A stretch of DNA of 64,000 bases from Diphasiastrum complanatum (taxonomy: Eukaryota > Streptophyta > Lycopodiopsida > Lycopodiales > Lycopodiaceae): contig CM055107.1 in the NCBI GenBank assembly GCA_029204225.1, positions 16,237,309 to 16,301,308 of the forward strand, read 5' to 3'. The first letter of the stretch is position 1; each line of letters opens with the position of its first letter. The translations under genes and the position numbers were made by a program. Shown in pieces: positions 1 through 10,159 of the stretch. The notes under the pieces were generated by a model. The model worked only from the letters and a program-made list of their open reading frames with translations, was not told where the DNA came from and searched no databases.

Positions 1-180
1 GAAGCTCCTCAAAAATGCCCTTCACTCATACAGCCCTTAAAACAAGAAGATTTTGAGAAAGCCAAACAAGAACATTTGTGCTTTGTGTGTATGGGCAAGG
101 GACACACAATCAGACAGTGTCCTAAGGGACCTTTCACTAAAAAAGATAAAAAAGATAAGAAACAAGTTCATCTTGTTTAG
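1..180 (+). pseudogene. Gypsy-1 gag C-terminus with CCHC zinc knuckle
   Basis: Frame 1 is open from the window edge to a TAG at 178-180. It encodes a zinc knuckle of the form CX2CX4HX4C (Cys at about residues 27, 30 and 40, His at 35) followed by a lysine-rich tail. This is the nucleocapsid end of a Ty3/gypsy Gag, which binds the element RNA in the particle. The start lies outside the window. The same frame continues past the TAG into the protease, so the stop may be a real gag terminus or an acquired stop within a fused Gag-Pol. Confidence 0.8.
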
Positions 181-887
181 ACTGTAAGTTTCCCCAGTGA
201 CTCGGCAGCTTCCGAGATCAAAGTGTATCATGAAGATCATGAACACTGTTGCCAGCTGACCTCTGCAATGCTAGCGAGATCCTTCAGCTTTGGGCCGCAT
301 GACCTAGTACGTATGCATGGGAAAGTTGGTAACCAGTCAGTAAGAGTTATGGTTGATGATGGGGCAACCCATAATTTCAGCAACTACACCCTGGTTTCCA
401 GAAGTACCTAGTCACCATAGGTACATAGTTTCATTAGCTAAGGGTGAAGATAAGAAAATCTGGGAAACTATGGTAAGTGACTTAAATCTTGGTATTCAGG
501 GGTACCAAGATGAAATAAACTTTCAGATAATGCACCTGGATCGCTCAGACATTGTTCTTGGGAGAGATTGGCTCTACAGTTTAGGACCTTCCCGGAGAAC
601 ACCCTCAGCTTTCAGCATAAAGGCCGAGAGATCCAGTTGCATGGGGAGCATGATGTTCCCAACAGTCCTATGGTCTGCAGTTCAGAGCTCTGTCAGTTAA
701 TCGGAGATGACGACCATCAGGTATTCTTATGTGACTTTCAGTTTATTCCTGAAGTTTCTATTTCTAGTTCTATACAGCAGAAAATTAGTAAATTAGAAAC
801 TTTATTGTCTAAATTTAAAGATGTTTTTCCTGAAGATTTGCCACATGGTTTGCCACCCAGCAAAGAGGTAGATCATGTAATAAACCA
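181..887 (+). pseudogene. Gypsy-1 aspartic protease region, frameshifted
   Basis: Frame 1 carries the flap-side motif VMVDDGATHNF near 349-381. The usual catalytic triplet in this family is DSG or DTG, and here the second residue is Asp. Frame 1 stops at 409-411. The rest of the domain continues in frame 2, including the C-terminal protease motif DIVLGRDWLYSLGP (about 548-590), then returns to frame 1 for the linker to reverse transcriptase. At least two frameshifts therefore break it. The order gag, protease, RT, RNase H, integrase is that of Ty3/gypsy. Confidence 0.8.
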
Positions 888-1724
888 GGTACAGCACCTG
901 TTTCTAAACCTCCGTATCGGGTCAGCCGAACAGAGGATGAAGAAATAACTAGGCAGTTAACAGATTATCTTGGGAAAGGCCAAATTCAGACCAGTGGTTC
1001 ACCATGGGCCTCACCAGTCCTTTTGGTGAAAAAGAAAGAGGGGTCTATGCGTCTTTGCGTAAATTACAGAGCCCTCAATAAAGTCACAATTAAGAATAAA
1101 TATCCTATGCCTCGAGCAGACGAGTTGTTTGATCAACTCGACGGGGCTAAATTTTTCAGTAAAATAGACCTCAAATCGGGATATCATCAAGTCCGTATAA
1201 AATCGGAAGATGTCCTGAAAACAGCCTTTAGGACTCGTCACGGTCATTATGAATTTAAGGTGATGCCATTTGGGCTCACAAATGCTCCAGCTACCTTTAT
1301 GACCTTGATGAACAGTGTCCTCAGACCATACTTGGGTAAATTTGTAGTCGTATTTTTAGATGACATCCTCGTCTACAGCAAAACAAGGAAAGAGCATCTA
1401 AAACACCTCCGAAAGGTGTTTCGACTGCTCAGAAAGCATAAGCTTTATGCTAAACAATCCAAGTGTGAATTATTCGTAGAAGAAGTAGCATATTTGGGTC
1501 ACATTATCTCGTCAGATGGGATTAAAATGGACCCGAAAAAGGTTAAAGCCATACTCAGTTGGCTAAGACCTCAGAATATTTTGGAACTTCAGATCTTTCT
1601 CAGTTTGGCGGGATATTACAGACGATTTGTCAAGGAATATGCTCAGATAACAAGGGAAAGGGAAAGGAGTTCATTTGGGAGTCCACACAGCAAGAGAGCT
1701 TTAATGCTCTCAAAACAGCCTTAG
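888..1724 (+). pseudogene. Gypsy-1 reverse transcriptase
   Basis: Frame 3 is open here and encodes a nearly complete Ty3/gypsy RT. Visible motifs in order are [20 protein letters not shown] (fingers), [11 protein letters not shown] (first catalytic Asp), [10 protein letters not shown], and [10 protein letters not shown] (the two palm Asp). [11 protein letters not shown] and [12 protein letters not shown] mark the connection region. It would copy element RNA into cDNA in the particle. The preceding frame-1 segment joins it by a frameshift near 885. The core is readable although neighbouring domains are broken. Confidence 0.9.
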
Positions 1725-2100
1725 CTATAGCACCCGTTTTAAAGTCGTCGACCCCAATCAGCCATTTGTGGTCGAAACAGATGCTAGCGACTTTGCAGTA
1801 GGTGCTGTGCTAACTTAGGGTGGACGACCAGTTGAGTTCGAGAGTAAAAAACTCGAGCCAGCTCAGACTAAGGACAGTGCCTATGAAAAAGAGCTCTTTT
1901 CTATAGTCCATGCCCTTAAGATTTGGAGGCATTATTTGTATGGTGCCAACTTTGAGGTCCTGACAGACCATGAAAGTCTCAGATACCTTTGCAATCAACC
2001 TGAGCTTTGGGCAGAGTTGATGCAAGAGTTTGATATGTCTATCAGATATAGATGGGGGAAATTCAATACAGTAGCAGATGCCCTTAGCAAAATGCCTATG
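1640..2100 (+). pseudogene. Gypsy-1 RNase H
   Basis: The domain is split over frames 2 and 1. Frame 2 holds [18 protein letters not shown] and frame 1 holds VVETDASDFAVGAVL, with the catalytic Asp in the TDAS motif. An in-frame TAG follows at 1816-1818, then the frame continues through AYEKELFSIVHAL, VLTDHESLRYL and VADALSKMP, all typical of gypsy RNase H. Frameshifts near 1650 and 1745 plus the TAG make it non-functional. Confidence 0.85.
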
Positions 2101-3258
2101 ATTAACGAGCTGAGTTTTACTCAGATTCGTAATGAGTTACTCGAGTCCTTGAGAGGGAAGTGCCAGCATGATGCATTCTTTTCTACTATCTGGAACTCAG
2201 TCCAGAGTAGACAGTTACAGACTCCAGAACCAGTTCCCGGGGCTGGTGCCAATTCATCCAAGAATACGGCAGCTTCTGTTGAGGATGATGATGAGTCCGA
2301 GTATACGTCAGATGACGTTGAGGATTCTGAGCTTGTATTACCCAAGCAAACCCCAGTGGTTGAGGGTCAGTTGACTCAAGGATTCAAATGGAAACAGTAT
2401 TCCATTCAGGATGAGTACTTGCTCTATAGAGTTAGAGTATGTGTCCCCAATTCAGAGGATTATAGGCAGCAGGTCCTATATGAATGTCATGACAATCCTA
2501 GTGCAGGACACCCAGGCATACAGAAGACCTATGAGCTTCTTCGTAGGCGATTTCTCTGGCCCAGTATGAAAAAGGACGTCCAACAGTATGTAACCAGTTG
2601 CCAGAAATGTCAAGTAAACAAAGCAGAGTGTTTAAAGGCAAGAGGGTTGTTGCAGCCCTTAGAAATACCAGCTGGTAAATGGGAGAGTATCTCCATGGAT
2701 TTTATAGTAGGCCTGCCTAAAACCCAAAAGGGTAATGACGCTATATGGGTCACAGTTGACCGTCTGACCAAAATGGCTCATTTTATTCCGACCAAAACAA
2801 CCGTTAGAGCTCTAGAGTTAGCGAGGTTGTTTGTAGACGGGCTATTTAAATTGTACGGTCTACCTTCCGGCATAGTCAGCGACCGGGACAGTAAGTTTAA
2901 TGGAAATTTTTGGAGGGCAATATTCCATCATCTCCATACTAAACTTAATATGAGTACCACTGACCATCCACAGACGGACGGTCAAACAGAGAGGGCAAAT
3001 CAGGTGCTGGAGGATATGCTTCATGCATACATCAGCAAGAAGCAGACTAATTGGGAGGAGTATCTCTCGATATTAGAGTTTGCTTATAACAGTACCAAAC
3101 ATTCAGCTACGGGATACAGCCCATTTATGCTGATGTACGGTTTTCAGCCACGCTCACCCACAGCTGTAGGGTTTAAACAAGAAAAAGTTGAAGCAGCCAG
3201 AAACTTTTTAGAGGACCTAAACCAGATGATAGAACATGCTAAGCGTAGCATTAGGTAG
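2101..3258 (+). pseudogene. Gypsy-1 integrase
   Basis: Frame 1 encodes an acidic spacer and then an integrase with an HHCC zinc-binding module (His in HDNPSAGHPGIQ, Cys in SCQKCQ). The core has the catalytic triad: Asp in MDFIVGLP, Asp in VSDRDSKF, Glu in DGQTERANQ. It would insert cDNA into the chromosome. A TAG at 3256-3258 interrupts the frame, which resumes directly after it. This is one of the best preserved domains of the element. Confidence 0.92.
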
Positions 3259-3711
3259 TCCCAGGATCGAGCCAAGCATTATGCAGATCCACACAGATGG
3301 GATGTGCAGTTCTCCACTGGTGAGAAAGTCTGCTTGAGAGTCCCAGTTGACTCTAAAACCCTCAAATCAGGAGTGTGTGCTAAGTTGTCTCCAAGGTATT
3401 GTGGTCCCTTTACCATCAGTAGGAGACTAGGCGAGGTCACCTACGAACTAGAACTCCCACACAATAGTAAGATTTTTCCAGTCTTTCATATAAGTCAGTT
3501 ACGAAAAGCCTTAACCAGATCAGAAAATCTGGTAGGGGACAGTGTTCTAGTTCTCCCATTGGATCCTCAACAACCTCCACATGAACCAGAGGAGATTCTT
3601 GATAGTAGAGAGACGCAAACTCATCATACTCTATACCGAGAATATCTGGTCAAGTGGAATGATCAGCCTGTTGAGAATGCCATTTGGGAAAGAGGCCAGC
3701 ACGGTCCATAG
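3259..3711 (+). pseudogene. Gypsy-1 integrase C-terminus with chromodomain
   Basis: Same frame as the integrase after the TAG. It contains the GPY/F-type module (PRYCGPFTISRRLGEVTYEL), the FPVFHISQLRKAL motif, and a terminal chromodomain (EYLVKWNDQPVENAIWE). In chromoviruses this domain is thought to steer integration to marked chromatin. It ends at TAG 3709-3711. Together with the RT this places the element in the chromovirus branch of Ty3/gypsy. Confidence 0.88.
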
Positions 3712-3742
3712 CCATGGCAGGCCTAACACAGTCTAGGGACCC

Positions 3743-3929
3743 TGTCAGCACGACAGGGCCCCCAGTCCCGACGTGCAGTCGGCCACGTCAGTGACACGTG
3801 GCCGACACTTGGCAGTTGCATGCTACCAGTCCTCACACTGGGCTAGGAGGGGCTTACTCTATATCAGGGAGTAGGCAAGGTTGGGTAAATCAGTTAGTGT
3901 TTGCCCTACTATGGTGTTAGAATCTATTA
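3743..3929 (+). repeat. Gypsy-1 3' LTR, visible start
   Basis: A sequence starting TGTCAGCACGACAGG begins 32 bp after the pol stop, the usual position of a 3' LTR. A TATA-like stretch (CTCTATATCAGG) lies near 3857. It runs into a CA microsatellite at about 3929, so the true end is unclear. The upstream LTR is outside the window and cannot be compared. Confidence 0.5.
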
Positions 3930-4480
3930 CACACACATACATGCGCACACACATAGAACACACATACATATACACACATACACATCACACATGCACACAC
4001 AACACACACATACACTCATACATGTACACACTCACACACAACGTGCAAACACACATACACATACACGCACACACACAAACCTTTGCTACGCACTCAGAAC
4101 CCTAAACCTGCATACATCGCATACAAACACACATTTCGTACTAACACATTCTCTGCCGCCTTTGACCTCCAGCCGCCCGTCATCGACACACACATACACA
4201 CAACACACACACACACCTGCGCGTGCCCGCCATCGGCGGGCACACTTTACTAGTATATATATTGTGTGTGCGCGTGTGTGTATGTGTATGTATATGTATA
4301 TCTACATGTGTGCATGTGTGTATATGTGTATGTAAATATGTATGTGTTTGTATGTGTCTATATGTGTATGTGTATGTGTATGCGTGTGTATATGTGTGTG
4401 ATGTGTATTGTATGTGTGTGCATATGTGTATGTGTATGTTTATGTAAGTATTTCTCTGTGTATGTATATATATGTATATG
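3929..4480. repeat. CA/TG and TATG microsatellites
   Basis: Interrupted ACACAC/ACATAC repeats run to about 4230. After a GC-richer gap (cgccatcggcgggc), TGTATG/TATGTG repeats run to about 4480. The reading frames they create (poly-Thr/His or poly-Cys/Val) are composition artefacts. Confidence 0.9.
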
Positions 4481-4539
4481 TCTATGTCTAAGGTGGCGGA
4501 CCCCGGACGCAGACGTGCCAGGGGTGCGTCTGGGTCAGT

Positions 4540-4640
4540 GTTTCATCGCAACGCGTTTCGAACGCTGAAACGGGTTCGAAACGGAACGTACGAAACGGGC
4601 CCGTTTCGAAACGGCGTTTTGTTGTTCGAAACGACTAGTG
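4540..4640. repeat. Left TTCGAAAC subterminal motif array
   Basis: About five copies of the palindromic core TTCGAA flanked by ACG occur within 100 bp (for example GCGTTTCGAACGC and CCGTTTCGAAACGG). A matching array sits at 6568-6665. Confidence 0.7.
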
Positions 4641-4717
4641 AAAAATCGCAAATTTTTTTGCGATACAGCGGGGGCCCGAGAGGTGAGTGTTTTCACTCTT
4701 TGGCACGTTGAAAAACC

Positions 4718-5190
<473 letters not shown>

Positions 5191-5340
5191 AGAGAGGATA
5201 GGGATAGATTGAGGATAGATTGAGGTTAGAACTTAGAGCATAGGTTTACCGTTTTGAAATTAGAATTTAGGATAAGTTTTTAATTTGAAGTCTGAATTTA
5301 ATACAATTATTGTTTTGTTGATACTAGATAGCTATTAGCA

Positions 5341-5592
5341 ATGCCCAGACAACGGGATCCCTTATGGGATCACGTCACCCTTAATTCAGCTTATGGCACA
5401 TCAGGCACGAAGAAGTGGACTTGCAAGTATTGCGGGAACACTTATGGAGGTGGCCCCGTTCGAATCAGGGCGCATCTTTTACGTCTTCAAGGATATGAGA
5501 TCGCCGTTTGCACTCAGGCCCCAAAGTCACTGAGGATTGCCGGGATCGGGGATGACTCTCCTACCACTACTTTAGGCACAGGTGATTCCTGA
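5341..5592 (+). CDS. BED zinc-finger exon of hAT-1 transposase
   Basis: The ATG at 5341 opens a frame with a BED-type finger: DPLWDHV near residue 6, W/C..C in KWTCKYCGNTYGG (Cys at about residues 29 and 32), then RIRAHLL (His) and a later Cys in YEIAVC. BED fingers bind DNA in hAT transposases. The pattern HLL...G...C matches plant hAT/DUF659 proteins. The frame ends at TGA 5590-5592, but CAGGTGATT at about 5580 could be a splice donor leading to the acceptor TTACAG at 5820. Confidence 0.7.
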   Translation: MPRQRDPLWDHVTLNSAYGTSGTKKWTCKYCGNTYGGGPVRIRAHLLRLQGYEIAVCTQAPKSLRIAGIGDDSPTTTLGTGDS

Positions 5593-5820
5593 ATCTTGTT
5601 TGATCAATGACATTGATTGAAAATTTGAAATTTGATCTAAAGCTAAAACTTAAAAGTTTATTCTATAACTACAAACTTTGATTACAATTTACTAATGAGT
5701 ATTAAGTAATTAGTGACTGTTCCCTGAGCTCTCTCACTGACCAGTGACTATAATTTATTACCTAAAGCCTGCTGCGTAACTAGTTAGTAGTAAGTTGTAA
5801 CACCAATGTTATTGTTACAG

Positions 5821-6142
5821 GTGCGGCAGAGCGCCGAGATTCCCCATCGCAGCCGGCACATGTAGCCGGCACTAGCTCCGTTGCAGCATCCATTCCACCT
5901 TCTTCTTCTAGAGAGACTCCTGTAGTGCTATTGGTAGCACTGTTAGGGGACGGGGTCGAGGACATGTGAGAGGCAGGGATGTTTTTGTGACAGCCTTCCA
6001 GCAGTCGCACAGGGATGCAGCTGCTATTGCTGTTAGGAGGTGCTTTTACTTGTGTGACCTCCCTTTTCATGTGGCACAGACCCCTGCATGGAGGGATATG
6101 ATGCGAGCAGTATCTCGTATCGGTGTTGAGAGTGCATTGTAA
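5821..6142 (+). pseudogene. hAT-1 DUF659-like N-terminal fragment
   Basis: After the acceptor-like TTATTGTTACAG, frame 3 encodes a Ser/Pro-rich linker. Near 5935 the coding shifts to frame 2 and gives a segment containing CFYLCDLPFHVAQTPAWRDM, which resembles the start of DUF659 (FFY..IPF.V....F..M). It ends at TAA 6140-6142, so the catalytic core is missing. Confidence 0.6.
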
Positions 6143-6567
6143 TTTGTAATTTGTAATTTGTAAGTTGTAACTTGTAACTTCAAACTTGTAAGTACTAACT
6201 AGTAACTTCTAAGTAGTAAGTAGTAAGTTGAAAGTTGAAAGTTCTAACTTCTATAGATAATAGTTATTAGTTTGTAACTTTACTGTTTAAACTTTACAAT
6301 TTTTGGAAGTTCCTGGATGTTTGAAAATTGAGACTGTAATATGTATGATGAATGGTGACAATATCAACAATTGACTGAGGAAAGTGTCAAGTGAGCATTG
6401 AGTCGTGACCAGTTGGCAGTGACCACATACTGAATCCTGATACTACAGCTTCTCCTCTTGAATTGCATTCTCTAGAGCATTCTCATGAAATTAGATGTAT
6501 CTACTTGTTACTAGACTGTCTATGACATGCGTAAACCCTCAAAAACACACTCAAAAAAAAAAAAAAC

Positions 6568-6665
6568 CCCCGTTTCGAACTTGAACCAGTCGTTTCAAAC
6601 GCATTTCGAACGCGTTTCAAAACGACGTATGAAACGAGCCCTCGAAACATTGGTTTGGGTCCCCG
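6568..6665. repeat. Right TTCGAAAC subterminal motif array
   Basis: Motifs such as CCGTTTCGAACTTG, GTCGTTTCAAACGC, ATTTCGAACGCG and CTCGAAACATTGG repeat about six times, mirroring 4540-4640. They are followed by a 24-bp T run and GGACGC repeats to about 6800. Confidence 0.7.
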
Positions 6666-6800
6666 GACACGTCCGCTTTTTTTTTTTTTTTTTTTTTAGT
6701 GTTAAGAAAATAAAAAAAAATATGGACGCATCTGACCCCGCATCCGGGGGTCGGACGCATCTGAGTCTGGACGCCGGACGCGGACGCGGATTGCCCACAT

Positions 6801-7063
6801 CCGGCCCGGACGCGCACCTCTGGTCTATGTGTACGTGTATGTATGTGTATGTGTTTGTATGTGTATGTGTATGTATACGTGTATATATGCCTCACTGAAT
6901 TTTTTGTTTTTTTTTTAAATTATTGAAAACCCAAATCTAGGGTTTCGAAAAAAATTTCTGAAACAAAAGAAGACGATTCACAAAAAAAAAACGAGATTCC
7001 AAAGACTTTAAAATATATCGTCCGCCAAGATGAATCGATCAGACCTGTACACAAATTAAGGTG
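6801..7063. other. Remnant of a minus-strand copia leader; no gene
   Basis: A TATG microsatellite (6830-6890) is followed by A-rich DNA. Because a minus-strand primer site follows at 7064-7075, this side should be the internal leader of that copia element, but no gag frame is visible. It appears truncated against hAT-1. Confidence 0.4.
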
Positions 7064-7075
7064 GCTCTGATACCA
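7064..7075 (-). other. Copia primer-binding site (Met-tRNA type)
   Basis: The minus strand reads TGGTATCAGAGC, the standard plant Ty1/copia primer site complementary to initiator Met-tRNA. It sits 2 bp inside the LTR edge at 7078. Confidence 0.8.
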
Positions 7076-7077
7076 TC

Positions 7078-7521
7078 TGTTACAATCTCAAAACCCTAAA
7101 CCGCCAGGTGCCGGTCATCAAAGAAACCGAACGCTCACAATCCACCCTCATAGGACCTAATTCGGGTCCACCCTCCGTGACCTGGCCCGTGACCTGTAAC
7201 AAGCAAGATCTGACCTCCAACCCAGACAGCGTCCCATACCACTGCCATGCCCTTCACCCATCTCCTACCTCAGGCTAGCACTCCTCCTGGCTGTGCACAA
7301 GCGCTCACCATCCACCTTCACCTAGGTAGATAGAATGAATGGATTAAGAGACCTCCTCCCCTTGTATACCTCCAAGGTAGGAGTCTCCAAGCCTAGCACA
7401 CATCCTGGATCACGACACGTGGCAACCATGCAGGTCCACGAGTCACTGGTCAAGTCAACGGGCCCAGTCAATGTTCGATTCCAAGTTGGATTTGGGACCC
7501 AAGGGAGTTGGGTCCCTAACA
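7078..7521 (-). repeat. Copia 5' LTR (minus orientation)
   Basis: On the minus strand it starts TGTTAGGGACCC and ends GATTGTAACA, giving TGTTA...TAACA ends. It is 444 bp long and adjoins the primer site. On its outer side it abuts the C-terminal end of hAT-2. No partner LTR or pol remains, so this is an LTR plus primer-site remnant. Confidence 0.6.
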
Positions 7522-9690
7522 GCACCCTCTATAGGTGTGCGTCTCAACATCCGTCCATCAGTGTTCACAAACACCAACCGCTTGCACTACTCAATCGATA
7601 GCCCGTTCCTCTTCTTCATGTGGTACAAGGCCCAGATGCTCCAATTCCGCTCGCGGGTGGATGTTGAACAGTCCTGTGAGAAGACTCTCTCAAACAATCG
7701 TCATAGGTCACCGATGCGGCGCCTGTGGATGCTCCACCACGTTAGGCTGCTAATCCTCACTCAGCCGACACTACTCTTGATCAAACGGTCCTTGGCTCCG
7801 CTCAAAATCACCAATTGTTGCCCTATGTTCCTTAGCATCAGACGTATTGGCAAAACAACCATGGCATGCGTAAGTCCACAGATTTCATTGAGTACAGCTT
7901 ACAAACTCAATGAGTACAGATATGGGTAGACGATTAAGGCAAGTGGACACATACTTGGGCCGGGCCATACACGCTCAACCATCCTGCATGGAGCTCTGTG
8001 TTGTCCTCACGTCTGGAAGAGCGCCACAGGGGGTGCAACATGTGGGCTACCGCATGGATGGGTGGGTCGGTGGAAGTAGTCCCATCTGCTCTCCCAGAGA
8101 TGATCATGTCCTTCCTATGACAAACAAATTACAATTATCAGTTGTCAATGTGTCACAGTGCAAAAGAAACTTCGAAATGCAACCAACTTGAATCAGATAA
8201 ATTACAAAAATATTGGAGTCATACCTGTCCTCGTCCACGTCCACGTCAGATCTCTGGATCGCCTCGCTGATGCAGTCCATGAACTCGTATATCAGACCGA
8301 GAGTGCACCCCTCACGGTCTACAAGCCACAACACATAGAAAATGGGTCGTAGGACCCTCACAAGCTCTGCTGTCTGGCTCCAAAAATCCTCTCCAAACAC
8401 GGTGGTCTAGAAATGCAATGCATCTGCACTTATACCTCTGAAGGGCTGGAACTCATCACTGGTAGCCATCCTCCACAAATGGTCTACTGCCAACAGTCGC
8501 TCCAAGTCCAAGAAATAGTAGGCAAAGTCAGTGGGTGCTGGCTTCCTCAAGTCCAACGACAAGAATGTGTGGAACAAGGTCAGCACGCGCTTCTTCCTAG
8601 TAACAAAGTTGACCACTAGCATGGCCTGAGACGTGATCTACGACACCAATCGGCAACCAAAAGTTTAGAGAAATGCCAAGAGCGGTTAGGAGCTAAGAGC
8701 AACATGTCAAGCATAGAAAGATGGCAAAGCAAGCAAAAAAAATTATACCTGGAGTATCCATGCAAGATCGCAGAGGTCGTGGATGAGGAGGTCTATGCTG
8801 TCCACACACTGCTGGGGTGCTCTCTCGTCAGAATCTCTCCCATATGCCTACAATTCGTGGCCTTGTCTGTAACAGCTTGAACCACGTGCTCCCCCCCCCC
8901 CCCCCAAACGTCCTCAATAATAGCCTTATTGCCTCGAAGATAAAGTCAGCTATGATGGGTCCCCCTCCTCGAGTGGCATCCATGCCACACATGAAAAATG
9001 TGCTAAGCGGGCAAGAGACCAAGATGATGGATCGCCGACGAATGTCGGTCCATCTATCACTCCATATCGTGCATCCATACCCGCCACAAAGCATCCATCA
9101 GCCATATGCAAAAAAAATCAATACTTGTGAAACGAAACATATGCAAAAAGTTTTAAGGATGCAGGACATACCTCTCCCACGCTGTGCGAATAGAGCTCAA
9201 TACTTGTGAAACGAAACATATGCAAAAAGTTTTAAGGATGCAGGACATACCTCTCCTGGGTGGCCTCCAACTAGCATCCATACCCGCAACCAACCTCATA
9301 AACTCTGTGAAAGCCCAGGTGTCAACAATGGCAAAGGGAATGCCACACTCATAGAAGAACAGACCGACCTGTCTAGTACATTGGGCATGCAACTCTCTTT
9401 GCCACCCAGAACGCTCCAGTGTCTACTGTGACCTGGGCCTAACTACCCTCTGTTGTACATGAGGTGCTCATCATCTAGGGTGTGGATGTGATAGATGTTG
9501 GGTGATTTGTGGGTGTGTGACTGTGGAGCGTCAGATGTTGGATCTGCCACCCCCCCCCTCTCGACACAATCTACAGTGGCACATGGTGCATCTACTGTTG
9601 ACGACGATATGGGATGGAAAGAGACTGCCACTAAACTAGGCCCTGCTACTGCGGCTAGAATTGCAGGAGCTAACCTAGACCGTGTACTTG
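7522..9690 (-). pseudogene. hAT-2 transposase (DUF659 type), minus strand
   Basis: Read on the minus strand, the order is: Ser-rich linker (about 9600), DUF659 start LFFYECGIPF (about 9350), GCTIWSDRWTD and LVSCPLSTFF (about 9050), VNFVTRKKRVLTLFHTF (8610), EGCTLGLIYEFMDC (8300), RWDYFHRP then HAVAHMLHPLW (about 8050), and a C-terminal VNTN segment (7540-7580). These are hallmarks of hAT/DUF659 transposases ending in the dimerisation region. Donor-like GGTATG sites near 9170 and 8225 indicate introns. Frameshifts and stops are numerous. A related copy lies in opposite orientation at 10.2-12.6 kb. No BED finger remains at its 5' end. Confidence 0.75.
9118..9256. repeat. 60-bp direct duplication, period 79, in hAT-2
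   Basis: The segment starting TCAATACTTGTGAAACG at 9118 is repeated at 9197 for about 60 bp with no mismatch seen, separated by 19 bp. It spans an exon-intron border of hAT-2. The second copy replaces part of the exon seen in hAT-3. Confidence 0.9.
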
Positions 9691-10159
9691 AAGAAACTTA
9701 GTGTTTCTACCCACAAAGCGCTTTTAGCTTGTGAGTTCATACCTGCAGAAATACACGAGATTTCTACACAGGCAGCAACCGAAGTCATCGACGAGGCCGA
9801 AGTTCCCGACTCAGCCGAGGTCCCCGACTCCAACGCATTGCCAAGGCACCAACCTCAATCCAAGTCATCGACGCCGCCGAAGTGGCCGAAGTGGCCGAAG
9901 GCAACAAAGGTAGCAAAGGGAAACGTTTCTTCATTGCAATAGGATGCTTGTTTTGAGGGGTTTAGGGTCCAGGACACGTTTTTTTCGACGTTGGGTTTTG
10001 GGTTGTTGTAACTTGTAAGCAATTGATTGATGTGAATGCATATGTGGAATCCGAATGTTGTTGCTACCAACGGAATACTAACATGTGATTGTTTGCTTGC
10101 TCTTTTGCAGGTCTGATACATTGGCTGATTCACATGATCTGATACGTTGACAGATTTAC
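9691..10159. other. Spacer between hAT-2 and hAT-3
   Basis: A frame at 9682-9942 gives a short repetitive peptide with EVPDSAEVPDS and PKWPKWPK. It matches no family I know. The acceptor-like CTCTTTTGCAG at about 10110 could mean this holds a 5' exon of hAT-3. Support is weak. Confidence 0.3.
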
